A stretch of 64,000 nucleotides of DNA from Euptelea pleiosperma (GCA_035048495.1 CM068543.1:23239751-23303750); one strand, 5' to 3'. Counted from the first letter of the stretch, positions 33,397-44,964 are shown. The notes: generated by a model not told the origin, from the letters alone. Numbers and translations: made by a program.

Positions 33397-33935
33397 AAGG
33401 GACACTCTTAGAGGATACTGACGGTATGGATGTTTAGCCAATCCCTAGGTGGACCTACAAAACAACTTTAATCCAAAACTTAGAAATCACTTATCAGGTT
33501 GACTTTTGGTTTGAAGGTCCATTTAGGGATTGGCTAAATCCTTTATGAGTGTGCCACGTGGCTCATACGGTGGTTCATCATCAATGTTGAAGATGGACGT
33601 CCATTAGCAAAGTTCTACATGAACATCCGTGTGAGCCATGTGGTACACATTTTAGAGTCTACCGACCGTATGGATGTTTGGCCCATCTATAGGTGCACCT
33701 ATTGACCGAAAATCAGACTGGTTGGTGATTTCTAACTATTGTATTTGCATCTTTGCCATGAGTTAGTTTCAGCGTTCGGGTTCAAGCATTGTTTGGGGTC
33801 TAGAAATCATCAATCAGGCCACGTAACTCATGAACAGACCGCGTTATTATCGTCCTAATGACGACACTGTAGCATGTGGTCCCATTATGTTCAAGTAATT
33901 AATTTATGTTCTAAGAAATTTGCGCAGATACAATG
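33397..33935. mobile_element. Two partial GAGTAAAACTT-family MITEs
   Basis: 33397-33580 holds a left arm and an inverted right arm (GGTATGGATGTTTAGCCAA, then GCCACGTGGCTCATACGG). 33625-33830 holds another left arm (GCCATGTGGTACACATTTTA, CCGTATGGATGTTTGGCCCA) ending GAAATCATCAATCAGGC. Both are incomplete, probably by deletion. Confidence 0.5.
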
Positions 33936-33939
33936 CTTT

Positions 33940-34440
33940 GCAAGCGGATGTCGTCTTCATCAAGAAGAGCCAAACAAAGCCCAAAATAAATGACATTCTT
34001 CGGAAGAAGATAGACTTATATTCCACTAGATGATCCAAGAGGACCTACATACATAAACATGTCATTCAGGAAAAATAACAGGACATCGATGGTTCGTGCA
34101 ATGGGACGACATTCATATTAAAATGAATGTAACTTTGTCAAACGAACTCTGGTTGGGACGATTTTTGAACTGATGGAAAGAGATCGTTTAAGTTCTCAAA
34201 ATCGCCGTAAAAGTTGTAAATTTTATTTATAAAATCTTAGACTGAGAATATCTCCGGATCTATAGAGATTTTATAGATGCTCTAAGAGAGAATTTTAATG
34301 TATCGTCCTAGTAGAACTAGGAAAACCCTACTATTATATAAAGAGTTGTAAACTATATTGAAGATAGATTAAAACGAGGAAGAAGATTACTTCCATTATT
34401 TCTTACTAGCGGAACACGATGCATGTACGCCGTATACATG
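33940..34440. repeat. Start of RING-H2 duplication unit 2
   Basis: Non-coding. AAGAGCCAAACAAAGCCCAA near 33963, CTTATATTCCACTAGATGAT near 34015 and TATTATATAAAGAGTTGT near 34332 recur in order at 41820-42070 and 60670-62080. This marks the left edge of the unit copied along the window. Confidence 0.6.
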
Positions 34441-34449
34441 GAAGCACCT

Positions 34450-34755
34450 TACACATGGCACACTCGTAGAGATCATTGACGGTATCGATGGTTGGCCATT
34501 CCTCGGTGAACCTATATGCAAAAAATCAGCCTGATTTTTAGTGGCTTTTAAGGATTTGATTGATTGGAGTCACTTTCATGGGTTGATTTTAACCATAGAT
34601 TTCAAGCATAATTTGGGGGGTACTCAGATCCAAAGGTTTGAAATCACTAATCAGACTAATATTTGGTATATAGGCCTAACTAGGGATGGGACAAACATCC
34701 ATAAGGTCAGTGGTCTCTAATAGTGTGCCACATGGCTTATATTATTATCCCTCAT
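34450..34755. mobile_element. Complete GAGTAAAACTT-family MITE
   Basis: The left arm (CACATGGCACACTCGTAGAG, ATCGATGGTTGGCC, AAAATCAGCCTGATT) and the right arm (GGGATGGGACAAACATCC, GTGTGCCACATGGCTTATAT) are inverted copies around a core with GATTTTAACCATAG. It is non-coding. The exact ends are uncertain. Confidence 0.6.
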
Positions 34756-35469
34756 CATGTCGGCGCGTGCAGGACAACCTGAACTGTGAAGGGACATTTA
34801 ATGAGGGAAGGTTTTACCTTTGAAAGTAGAGAGGCCTTTAATTGTGTCACATGTGTGGCAACCCCGGTTGTTACTTTATAATAGTATAGATTGTTCTTGA
34901 TTATTTCTTAATTATTGTTCAGCATCCGAGTAGGGCAGATTATAGGGAGTGATTTCTCTTCTCCGAATGGGAAAGTGAGAGATTTCTACTAATCTTGTTG
35001 ATGGTACAATTTTCCACACACATCTGCAATGATCTATCATTCTTTGGCATTAATAAAGTAGGGAAGAATTTGACTGAGGAAAGAGGAAGTAAAACTTGCT
35101 TGACCACTTGTGGTTTGGTAGCCTACCAGACCACACACAAGTTGCCGCGTGGATTTTATACGGTACCAAGTCACATTGGCACGAGGGACAAATTCTCCTC
35201 TCCTCTTCCGGTTCGGACAATTCTAACATGCAAGCCTTTTCATATTTAAAAGTATGCAAACATTGTCAGTACTGTTGGATGTCCCTTGAAAAATGTGCTA
35301 TTTCAATGTTTTCAAAAAAAATATTTTATAAATTAAAAACACGTTTTTTAATGAGCATTCAATGGTGGATACAATGTTTGCATACTTTAACTGTAACATT
35401 TTTTCAATACACGTGGCTCATATTGTGCCTTGTGCCCCAAGTTTTACTCCACCTAGGGATTGGCCAAAT

Positions 35470-35632
35470 CAAGATTCAAAGGAAACCATTTTAACGGTAT
35501 AACGGACTGGGGCGTTACCGCGTTTTTTTCTCACAAAATTTTTCTAAGCGTCAAAACGGGTACAATTTTTAACGTACCGGGCTTGGGGCGTTAGCGCTAA
35601 AACGACATTTTTTTAAACCATGGGCCAAACCA
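35470..35632. mobile_element. hAT-type MITE, short copy
   Basis: It starts CAAGATTCAAAGG and ends TTTTTTTAAACCATG. It is preceded by GGCCAAAT (35462-35469) and followed by GGCCAAAC (35633-35640), an 8-bp duplication with one later change. Confidence 0.7.
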
Positions 35633-35640
35633 AGGTTTTA

Positions 35641-35961
35641 AAAATGGCCTTTATAACGGATTCGGACCTACCCCGTTATGTTACGTACCGTTAAAATGCC
35701 CAGAAAAGAACAGCCGTTATAACGAAAATGGCGGCCATGGTTTTTTGTTATTTTTTTCGTGAAAAAAAACAGCCATTTTTTTTGTTTTACCATTATTTTC
35801 TGTTTTTGAAAATTTGAAATTCAAAATTCAAAATTTGAATTTGCACTTTTTTCCATTTTTTTTTTCGTTTTGCCCTCGGCGTTTTTTTTCTCTCGTTATA
35901 ATGGGAAAACGGTAACGCTCCCAAACCGTTCTACTGTTATAACAGTCCCTTTTATACCTTG
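35641..35961. mobile_element. hAT-type MITE, full copy
   Basis: It starts CAAGGTTTTAAAAATGGCC and ends CCCTTTTATACCTTG. It is flanked by GGCCAAAC at 35633-35640 and 35962-35969, an exact 8-bp duplication. The body is CCGTTATAACGG-type, with an inner AT-rich AAATTCAAAATT stretch. It is non-coding. Confidence 0.82.
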
Positions 35962-36176
35962 GGCCAAACATCTCTAGTCAATGTCCTGTAAGAAATTACC
36001 ATGCGTCTTATAGTACCCTTATATTTTTTTACTTACTTTTTTCTTTTAAAATATCAAACCTAAGTAGGTTAACCAAGGGGGAGAGAGGAGAGTTTGTCCC
36101 TCGTGCCGATGCGACTTGGTATAGTACAAAATCTACGCGACAAGAAGGTTGTGTGTGGTCTGGTAGTCAGGCAAGT

Positions 36177-36653
36177 TTTATTCGGGAAGAGAGAGCAACA
36201 GCAGTGGTGAGGCTAGATGCAGTGTCGTACCCAGATCTCGGGTACTCAGCCTGACCAAAATACCCATGGATCGACCGTAACGAGAGATAGGACATGATAA
36301 AATAATTTAAATAACCTTTATTAAACCATCTAGCAAAAAAATTTATGACAATTAAGCCATTGCAACCCAACGGTCCTTAACGTAAGGATCAAACATAGAT
36401 TAGTTCAATCCATTAAGCGATTTTAAAATGCGAATTAGATTGGGATTGGAATTGGACGTTCGATCCATTAAGCAATTTCATCATCTTTCATTTGTAACCG
36501 TCAATATTCTAGCTATTTTACATCCTGATCTATGAATTAAGAGTTTCCATTGTGATGGTGGTGACTGTGAGGGCGATGGAGATAACAGGAGTGATGGTAG
36601 AACATATATACTAGCTAAAATATTCATCATGGTGATTCTGCTTCAACCATGAT
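36177..36653. other. 3' flank of RING-H2 copy 2
   Basis: Shares phrases with the 3' flanks of the other copies (TTAATGTAAGGATATAACATAG near 46608, TTAACGTAAGGATCAAACATAG here; CATGGTGATTCTGCTTCAAC). This region should hold the 3' UTR on the minus strand. Confidence 0.5.
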
Positions 36654-37088
36654 TTACCTTAGCCACCAGTTACATCGATCATCAGACGAACGAGATGAAG
36701 CGAACATAAAAATCAGCTCTTCCACAAGCTCCAATTTCTGTCCAAGCAGCTTGGCAACCATTCTCCGCGGTGATACCGGACCCCGGCAAAGCGGACATGT
36801 AGAATGTTGATGTCCAAGCCATCTATCTAAGCAAACTTTGTGAAATAGATGGTCACATCTCAGCTTTCTGATCTTTTCCCCTTCTTCAATCTCATACAAG
36901 CACACAACACATTGTGCTTGTTTTTCGTACTCTGGCGTGCGCTTGAAGTGGCTTACGCCAAGTTCTCCGCTGTTTTTCGGGATGTCACGGTTCATCGATT
37001 GTGTTTTCGATCGAAAAACGAACTTTGATAGGAGAGTTATGCAAATGCATAGGAGGGGTAGAAATGCTAGAACTGATGGGATACCCAT
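36654..37088 (-). CDS. Membrane-anchored RING-H2 E3 ligase-like protein, copy 2 (short anchor)
   Basis: 144 residues from MGIPSVLAF. Compared with copies 3 and 4 it lacks five residues in the hydrophobic segment (FHLII after PL), so its membrane anchor is shorter (about residues 5-25). It has one extra Leu in VAKLLGQ. The RING-H2 ligands C60, C63, C78, H80, H83, C86, C98 and C101 are all present, as is the CNWWLR tail. The intact frame amid decayed flanks suggests it has been kept. Expected role: ubiquitin transfer at a membrane; substrate unknown. Confidence 0.85.
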   Translation of the reverse strand: MGIPSVLAFLPLLCICITLLSKFVFRSKTQSMNRDIPKNSGELGVSHFKRTPEYEKQAQCVVCLYEIEEGEKIRKLRCDHLFHKVCLDRWLGHQHSTCPLCRGPVSPRRMVAKLLGQKLELVEELIFMFASSRSSDDRCNWWLR

Positions 37089-37128
37089 ATTTTGTACATT
37101 TCACAGGGAGAACTTGCAAGGGGCCGGG

Positions 37129-37135
37129 TTATATA
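37129..37135 (-). promoter_or_regulatory. TATA box of RING-H2 copy 2
   Basis: TATATAA on the minus strand, 40 bases upstream of the ATG at 37088, matching the spacing in copies 3 and 4. Confidence 0.55.
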
Positions 37136-37139
37136 AAGA

Positions 37140-37915
37140 CTCGTAGCGCGGAGCTAAAGAGGGTATGATTAACGTGCCGATAGAGACTAACGTACTAACG
37201 TGTCAAATTTTTGTCAAGTTAATTATTTTGGATGAGCTAAACAAGAAAAATTTTAGGATTATCCTGAAGATGACACACCGTAGCATCGTCCATGTCATGT
37301 CTCGTCTTCAACCCGTTGGATGTTCTTTAGAACCTCGTGTGGGACATAGTATCATCCTAAGGACCATGCTACCATTCCTTGCTAAATAGTTGGCTGCTAG
37401 CTGCCTTGTTCAATTGGTGCACGCTTCATTGATTTGGACCAATTGTTGCTTTCAAAACATGTGGTTCTCCGAAAATTAGGATTCCATGTTTGTGAGACAC
37501 GTGTCTAAGGTAAGCTCACAGGACCATTTTAGATTCCCGAACCGACTCAAGTTGCGCGTGGAAACATCAGGCAGGCAGTCAATCCTAGGAATAAGCCCGT
37601 TTACTGAGAAGTAGAAGTTCGCATGCCCAGCAACGGATCTCAAACAAACCGTAGCTTATACACGTGAATTGGTTCTGAATAAATCTTTGATGACGGATCA
37701 CAGTATGAGTCCCGTGGCATATTCCTAGAGACCACTGACCATATAGATGTTTGGTCCATCCCTAGGTGGACCTACAGACAAAAAATCGGCATGATTAATG
37801 ATTTGTAACCGTTTTGATTGGAGTTTTTGTGGTTTAATTTTTATCTGTTTGACATCTAGCATTATTTGGGTATTCAGATCCAAATTAGAAATAACTAATC
37901 AGGCTGACTTTTTAT
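37140..37915. repeat. Right flank of duplication unit 2
   Basis: 37165-37500 matches the flanks at 27580 and 47400 (TTGGATGTTCTTTAG..., ATGTGGTTCTCCGAAA). 37680-37915 is a partial GAGTAAAACTT-family MITE (CCATATAGATGTTTGGTCCA, CTAATCAGGCTGACTTT). No gene. Confidence 0.5.
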
Positions 37916-39414
37916 ATATACTTGTAGGTGGCCCGTGCCCACGGCACTCTCCGACAAAGCGTTTGCCAAACTCGGGTGTGAGTGGCTTAGATCCACCATC
38001 CATTTGGGGTGATAAGATCTCAGTCATCCTTTGTGAAGCTGATAAGAGGGGGGATAAGAGACTTCTCTGTTTTGTTATATAGATGTATAGTGGGTGGTCC
38101 GTGCCCTCGGCACTCCTCTACAAAGCATTTCCCAAAATCGGGTGTGAGTGGTTGAGATCCATAGTCCATTTGGGGGATAAGATTTCGGCCGCATCCTTTG
38201 TGAAGCCGATAAGAGGAGTATAAGTGGGGAGACAAATTAATCCAATCGTCCATGTTGATATTGGCCCTTGGATATATGAAGCCTATAAGAGGGGGAGACA
38301 ACTGTCCCTTCCTCTCTCTCTTTTTTATTTTTTTGTGGTGGGCAGGGTTTTGCCGTTGATGTCTTTGCTGACCACGACATTTTTATCTTTCCTCCCGTTC
38401 GGGCAATATTGTCATTGTAGACAACTACGGGGGACTCACTTGCCCCCATAAGTTCTTTTGAATGACGAGGCTGCTGTGCGTCTTTTCTCATGGATTAACT
38501 ACCTGTCATGAATTACACCAAACACCTCATAAGTTCATGACACACAAGTCACATGGTTAAAACAACTAATACATGTATAAATACTAGGGGGTGCCCCGTG
38601 CCATCGGTACTCCTCGACAAAGAATTTGTCAAAATCGGGTGAGTGGCGGAGATCCATGGAGGATTAGATCTTGGCCCTTCTTTGTTGATGCTTATAAGAG
38701 GAGGTATAAGTAGGGAGACAATCAATGTGTTTTGTTATATAGAATAGTAAATGCCTCATGCCCACAACACTCTCCGACAAAAGCATTTGTAAAAATTGGG
38801 TGCCTTTGGTACTCAAACAGTATAACGGACTGAGGCGTTACCGTTTTTTCCATTATAACGACTGTTATAACGGATTGTAACGCACAGAGGGAGAAATGAG
38901 AAAGTAACAGAAATAACAAAAAATAAAGGTATTGAAATTCAAATTTTGAATAAATTGAGGTCAAATGAGGCGGATTGAGTAGTTGAAATCTAACCGTCCA
39001 CATTAGATCGATGGATTTGATCTCAACCACTCTTTATCTAAACGTCCACATTAGATGGATGGATAAGATAAGAGAATAAAACTGAGTTGTCTTGTTATAT
39101 AAGTGGTTGGCTTCCGACAAAGTGTTTGTCAAAATTGGATGGGAGTTAATCTCAACCATCGATATGAAGCATAGTGGATCTCAGCCACTCATTATTGAAG
39201 CTGTATAAGATAAGAGGGGGTATAAAAGTCACTTGTTATATTGATAGTGGGTGGCCCGTGCCCTCGACACTCCCCGTCAGAGCATTTGCCAAAATCAGGT
39301 GTGAGTGGCTGAGATCCACCGTCCATTTGGGAGATAAGATCTTACCCCTTCTTCGTTGAAAATAGATAAGAGGGGGTATAAGTGGGGAGACAACTTCCCT
39401 GTTTTGTTATATAG
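37916..39414 (-). mobile_element. Head-to-tail array of about six short Helitron-like units
   Basis: Each unit of about 160-175 bp, read on the minus strand, begins near TCTATATAACAAAACA (plus strand TGTTTTGTTATATAGA). It contains CTTATACCCCCTCTTATC and AGATCTNNNCCACTCAC-like phrases and ends near GGCACGGGCCACC. Units run roughly 37916-38083, 38084-38290, 38584-38743, 38744-39100 (interrupted by a partial hAT MITE at about 38812-38950), 39101-39244 and 39245-39414. The third has a proper CTAG end at 38584-38587 after an A. The GTGCCNNNGGCAC hairpin is present in several units. The class is inferred from the ends; no protein is encoded. Confidence 0.5.
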
Positions 39415-40604
39415 ATACGTAGAATATTCGAGTCAAGGGGAAGAAAGTAATTAATTGTCAAGTATGGTAATTTGTACTTTTCACAAGTGCTGCTACTAGT
39501 TAAAAAAGCCAAGTGGTGTCTAAACAAAATGGAATCCGCTTATGTGGTTTGCTAAGTTCCGAAATCATGCCAATTAAGTAGGTTATTAATCCCCATTCCT
39601 GAAAGTCGTATAAAATATAAGAAAAAACCATTAATAAACATTATCTGAAAACTAGACTGAAATATCTAAGTAGAAAAAATATCAAAGGTAGGTGTTTTAT
39701 GCTATGCAGAAACAAAACGGTCTTGATGATAAGGATGTCATCAAAGTTTTACTTTGCAACGTGACTCATAGTCTGGCCTCTTAGAAATAATTCGCTGCTC
39801 CCGGGTTCATTCAAAATTTGAAGAAGGTCCCCCTGCCAAAATTTCAGACACGTGAAAATATCGGACACGTATATCAAGGCCCCCAATGGTCAGTTTGGGT
39901 TGGGGGAAGGCTTCAAAGTTTGAAGGACCCAAGGACCAGCTAATTTTTTCTCTCTGATCCGTCATCGAACATGTATAAGAGCATCTCCATCTCGTACCAT
40001 GGAGAAATTGATGGAGATTGCTGGGAAAGAAAGTCAAAGGGTTGAGATGTACCACACACATTTAGGCACGAGGAAGCACGATTTTTATTTGGGTCAGGAT
40101 CAGGGGACAACAATTTTTGACAACCACATATAAGCCGTATACCCACATAGAAGATGAATCAATGGCTGATTTTAGGTGAGGATGATCTCTGATTTTTGGT
40201 GAGGATGATCAATGGTTGAATTCAACCGCTAGAATCACGCCTTCAAAAGTACTAAAATCAAATGGCTATAGATTACCAATCACAGTGATTTTTGGTGGGT
40301 AAATCCTACAAGGGTTGGGCTAAACATCCATACAGTAAGTGGCCCAGGTAGAAACGGTGAGTAAAAAGAATGACGCTTCCTCACGCCACCTTGTTACATT
40401 ATTTCCAAAGTCAAATTGAATGATTCCCATCACAGACGGATGATAAAAAGAATCAAAAGGAATAAAACTTTGATGACCGGACCTTGTCATCAAAGTTTGA
40501 TGACCGGGCCCTCTCATCAAAGGAGATGACATTAAAGGAAATGGATGGGCTGTTCTTTGATACACTTCGGTATCAAAATTTTGATGCCGAAGTCCTTCGT
40601 TTTG
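39415..40604. other. Non-coding, MITE pieces only
   Basis: 39430-39520 repeats the phrase GTAATTAATTG(T/G)CAAGTATGG seen at 29230. 40140-40215 is a piece of the MULE-type MITE. 40180-40330 carries arms of the GGGCCCACTG-type MITE. Minus-strand frames here follow repeats. Confidence 0.45.
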
Positions 40605-40890
40605 CAATGTGTTAGGCTCTTTCGGGCCCACTAACTCCATGAATATTTGGCCCACATCTTGGTGGAACTACACACCAAAAATCAGTGTGATTGGTAATTT
40701 CTGGCCGTAGGATTAGAGAACTTTTCATCATGGGCTTTATGAACATGCCTACAAGCCCATGATCAAAAAGTGCTCAAATTCAATGGCTAGAAATCACTAT
40801 TCATGCTGATTTTTGGTCTGTGTGGGTCCACCAAGATGTGGGCCAAATATTCATGGAGTCAGTGGGCCCGAGAGATTCTACTACGTGGCG
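40605..40890. mobile_element. TTTAGGGCCCACTG-type MITE
   Basis: Left arm TTTCGGGCCCACTAACTCC, ATGAATATTTGGCCCACATC, AAAATCAGTGTGATTGGTAA. Right arm inverted: GATTTTTGGTCTGTG, GATGTGGGCCAAATATTCAT, GTCAGTGGGCCCGAGAG. Near-perfect arms around a core with TCATCATGGGCTTTATGAAC. Confidence 0.65.
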
Positions 40891-41091
40891 AATTGAGGGA
40901 CTTGGGCATAAAAGTTTTGATACAAAAGTCGGTGTCATAGATTTTTCCGAAATGGGTGGAAATTGGGGATTGTTAGATAGAAAAGTCAAATTGAAAAGGA
41001 GTCACAAGTCCCATCAAGACCGGGACATAAAGACATCATTGATAATGGGGTAGTGATATAACCAGCAAAATTCGAGTAAACATTGGCTTCA

Positions 41092-41449
41092 GAGTAAAAC
41101 TTTTATCACAAGACCCACAATACAAGCCACATGGCACACTAGTAGAGGGCGCTGACCAGCAAACCAAAAATCAGCCTAATTAGTGATTTACAACCTTTGA
41201 ATATTTGCACCCAAATAACGCTCAATCATGCTCAAATTCCTAACGTTAAAATCAACCCATGAAAATAACTTTAGTAAAATAACTTCAATATAATCGCTTA
41301 AGAATCACTGATCAGGTTAATTTTTTGTTTTAAGGTCCACCTAGTGATTGGCCAAACATCCATGTTGATCCTCTAAGAGTGTGCCACATGGCTCGTATTG
41401 TGGGTTGTGATCGGCTTCAGTCACAATGCGCTGTGACCGAAGTTTTACT
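41092..41449. mobile_element. Complete GAGTAAAACTT-family MITE
   Basis: It begins GAGTAAAACTTTTATCAC and ends GTGACCGAAGTTTTACT, with long arms between (GCCACATGGCACACTAG; inverse GTGTGCCACATGGCTCGTAT). The core CCTAACGTTAAAATCAACCC matches the copy at 32265. Non-coding. Confidence 0.7.
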
Positions 41450-41454
41450 TGTGA

Positions 41455-42630
41455 AAGGATATGTTAGATTGAGCTGCGTTTTCTAAGCAGTAATGGAAGT
41501 AATCATCCTTATGAGTCCATCTTTGTTGTTGCGAAGCCGCAGACTACCACAGAGTTCTCGACACGTACCCTATTTGCCACATACCAAAATGCTTAAAAAA
41601 AGAAATCTTAAAAAACACTCAGTTGGGTATGTGGCAAACAACACTCGGGGAATGTGTTGAGAACTCTATGGTACCCAACGGCTTCGCTGATAGCACGTTG
41701 TCATTGAAGGTGGACTCTCACCCTTACCATCCTAAAATAAGATCACATGATTCCATTCACAAGGATTCAGATCCTATGCCCATACATCACATGCCAGCAG
41801 ATGTGGTCTTCATCCGAAGAGGCAGACAAAGCCCATAATAAATGATCTTCCTCGGAAGGATATATATATTCCACTAGATCCCGGAGGACCTACCTGTATA
41901 AATATGTTATTTAGGAAAAATTACAAGCCATTGATAGTTTGTACGAATTCAAATATGAAAGAAATTATATACTTTCTATTTTTGGACTTACTATATAATT
42001 AACAACTATTTATACGAAGTATCACCCTAGTAAGATTAGGAAAACCCTATTATTATATAAGGAGTTGTTAAACTATATTGAAGATAGATTAAGATGAGAA
42101 TTGAAGAAGATTACTTCCATATATTTCCTATTGTTCTCGATTGTTTCTTAATTATTAGTTATGATCTGAGTAGAGCAGATTAGAGGGAGTGATTACTCTT
42201 ATCTTAACCATATCACTAGATCTGGGAACTAAGAATGAGAGAGCCAACTGATTGAATCGGAGCAAGGGCGATAGACAAGGAAATAGAAATAGCATATCCA
42301 TTCAGAGGCAGCCTCATGACAATCTGAGCTCACCGGAGATCGTGAGTTCTTTAGCTGTTGCGAGCTCCTCATGGTGGAGTGCATACGCAAGGCACGTGAT
42401 GTTTAAATAAAATTTGTGTTTGTAAAAATGGTAAATGGTAAATGGTAAATGTGTAATCTCTTTTTAGTTAGGGTAAGTGGACAACTTAAAACAACGTTGT
42501 TACTTTCTTGTATCTCATTATTAAGCATAAAAAATTATTATTTTATAATAAAAATAATTAGTATTGGATATCATTGAAAAGATCTTGGCGAAAGCTTTCT
42601 AATGGATCCCTTCTCATTACGAATGAACTT
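41455..42630. repeat. Start of duplication unit 3
   Basis: The sequence matches 33940-34440 and 60540-62200 in order (CTTCCTCGGAAGGATATATA, TATTATATAAGGAGTTGTTA, GAGTAGAGCAGATTAGAGGG). No gene. Confidence 0.55.
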
Positions 42631-43290
42631 AAGAATTGAAAGTTATTAGTTCCTAAAGATTTTCAATGACAAAACATGACGTAGTTCATTTATTAAGGAG
42701 GTTGAAGAATATGGAGCACCCCACATTTCTCTCTTCACTAAATGGGGGGGAGGGGATTGGGATTCTTATAAGAATTGAAAGTTATTAGTTCCTAAAGATT
42801 TTCAATGACAAAACATGACGTAGTTCATTTATTAAGGAGGTTGAAGAATATGGAGCACCCCACATTTCTCTCTTCACTAAATAGGGGGGGGTTAACTGAT
42901 GTGGGAGCCATAGGTACGGCTGTCGGCTGTCTCAACCGTCTAATGGTTGAGCTTTTGCCCTGGACATTAGGTAAACAAAACAATTAAAAGTAGTTTCGGG
43001 CTATGTCGAGGAAATTTTAGATTATCCGGAGAATTGGATCTTTCTTGTTGGCTATCCCAATTCATTCATGAATAAGAAGTCATGTGCGTGAGGGAGGGGG
43101 TTACCTAATGTGGGGGCCATAGGTACGTCTGTCTCAACTGCCTAATGGTTTAGCTTTTGCCCTGCACATTAGGTAAACAAAACAATTAAAAGTAGTTTCG
43201 GGCTACGTCGAGAGGAATTGAATCTTTCTTGTTGGCTATCCCAATTCATTCATGAATAAGAAGTCAAGTGCGTGAAGCGATCAATTCTAT
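42631..43290. repeat. Two successive local tandem duplications
   Basis: 42631-42751 (from AAGAATTGAAAGTTATTAG to TCTTCACTAAAT) is repeated essentially without change at 42770-42890. Directly after it, 42889-43078 (GTTAACTGATGTGGGAGCC to AAGAAGTC) is repeated with small changes and a short deletion at about 43100-43264. The first pair looks younger than the second. Confidence 0.8.
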
Positions 43291-44486
43291 AGTTGGTGGG
43301 TTATTTCCTAGGTGCATTTGACTACCATCTCAAGAACCGATCATCGGCTTTGATAATGCTACTAGGCATTTAATTAGGACATTTCACAAAGATCTGATCA
43401 CCTTCTCTTGTCTCTTTGATACGAATAAGCATTATCATAACACGTGAATAATTTCTACCAAATCCTCATATCCGCCAATTTTGTTTCTTAGATAGAAAGA
43501 TTTTGATCTCCGATTCGGGATCTATTGGAAGAGAGCCAATGTCTAGAGCAACTTCTTCGTGTGGCTAATTATCATTTCTCTGGATATTTTTTTTTTGTTT
43601 TTTGCTCCTAGCCCTCCAAAATTGCCACGTGACAATTCTTTCGGGCCCAAAATGAGAAATTTGGCTGATTTTTGGGAGGGACGATATCAAACTAATTACC
43701 CATTTCTAGTCCATATATAGTACTTGGACATTCTCTATGTTAGGGTTACAACTTGGGTTAGGTCCAACCCAAACCCAACTGACCCAACCTAACTTATAGC
43801 CGGGTTTATAGTGTACTTTCGCTACCTAGGTTGGGTTGTTAGAACTTAACCCAAGGTTGGGTTAGGCTCTGGTTGAGGCCTCGAGCAGCCGGACTTAACT
43901 TGGTTATATATGACTTCTATATTTTGCCTATTGAAGAGTATAAAAATTAACTATTCTCTCCATCTCTGTCTCTTTTATTCATCCTTTATTTCAGGCAATA
44001 CGTGACCAAAAGGGTGTTAGGCAAAACAAGTACCACCCATCTATAAATGGTGAGGTGGGTCCAAAATTTTTGTGAGCCACACCTAGCTCCCTGTATGTAG
44101 AGGGATGGTCCTTGTTTTGATTTGTGTGACACCCTTGTGGTCAACCACTGTACGTAGGGCATTTTTAGGTGAAGGTCTTAGATCGAAAGGTTGATGGAGT
44201 AACTTAGTTGTCAAAATCACATTTTTTCAAGGTACTTGACGGAGGTGCTAGGTGTAACATGCTATGAAGACTTGCAAACGCAAAACTGGCCAGGCAAAAC
44301 TTGAGGCTAAAAACCCTATGCATAGGAGGACAGTGAAGGTTCACCTAAGGTTGTCAGTGGCACGTGGAGGGATGCCAAAGGTTGAGAAAGCCATCATGGG
44401 TTGATGATGGCCATCAAAATGATGCCCATGGCTAAGGAAGGTTATTGAAAATTGACATAATCAAATCATCCAGAATATCAGAAGCA
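43291..44486. repeat. Duplication unit 3, middle part
   Basis: 43290-43650 matches 24800-25760 and 63240-63560. 43735-43925 contains a CCCAACC-rich patch related to the ends of the hAT element at 12079. No coding region is recognised. Confidence 0.5.
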
Positions 44487-44903
44487 TTTGACCCCAAGGT
44501 TTAAAGGGGGCCTTATTATAATGAAAAAAACGCTCAGGGGGGGAAACAGAAAAAAATGGGAAAAATGAAAAATAACGAAAAAATGGTGCTGAAATTCAAA
44601 ATTTTAATTTTAAAATTTGAATTTCAAAAATGGAAAATAACGGAAAAAACGGAATATAACGGTAAAATAACAAAAAAAAACAGAAAAAAACGAAAATAAC
44701 GGCCTTTTTTTTCCACAAAATTTTCCAGAGAATAACGGTCATTATTTTCGTTATAACGGAAAAATAACCGCCGTTATTTTCGTTATAACGGCTCTTATGT
44801 TCTGGGTGTTTTAACGGTCCATAATGTAACGGGGTAGGTCCGAATCCGTTATAATGGCCGTTATTTTTGTTATAATGGCCGTTTTTTAAACATTGTTTGA
44901 CCC
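44487..44903. mobile_element. hAT-type MITE with an empty site known in a paralogue
   Basis: The element at 44495-44895 (401 bp) starts CAAGGTTTAAAGGGGGCC and ends GGCCGTTTTTTAAACATTG. It is flanked by TTTGACCC at 44487-44494 and 44896-44903. The duplicated unit at 49931-49965 reads CAGAATATCAGAAGCATTTG then TCCCTATTCATTTTGGG without the element, a natural empty site. Interior CCGTTATAACGG phrases define the family. The minus-strand frame at 44596-44922 is element sequence. Confidence 0.9.
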
Positions 44904-44964
44904 TATTGATTTTGGGTCCCACTGCCTTATTTATATGACAGGTGTAGCATAAGTATGTCTCTTA

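Larger units (their letters stand above)
35090..36176. mobile_element. 1.1-kb TIR element with about 115-bp ends, filled with later insertions
   Basis: AGTAAAACTTGCTTGACC... at 35089 and its inverse (GGTAGTCAGGCAAGTTTTAT) at 36161-36181 continue inward as matching arms (CCAGACCACACACAA, GGCACGAGGGACAAA). Inside lie a partial GAGTAAAACTT-family arm (35400-35469) and two hAT MITEs. The open frames at 35050-35494 follow repeat sequence and are not genes. Confidence 0.65.

Noticed and set aside
35050..35494. Open frames of up to 132 codons
   Set aside because: They translate MITE arms; their borders follow repeat sequence.
37916..39414. Regular repeats as a CRISPR array
   Set aside because: Plant nuclear DNA; units are 160-175 bp, abut directly and lack spacers. 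Helitron-like ends explain them better.
44596..44922. Minus-strand 108-codon frame
   Set aside because: It lies almost wholly within the hAT-type MITE defined by its 8-bp target duplication.
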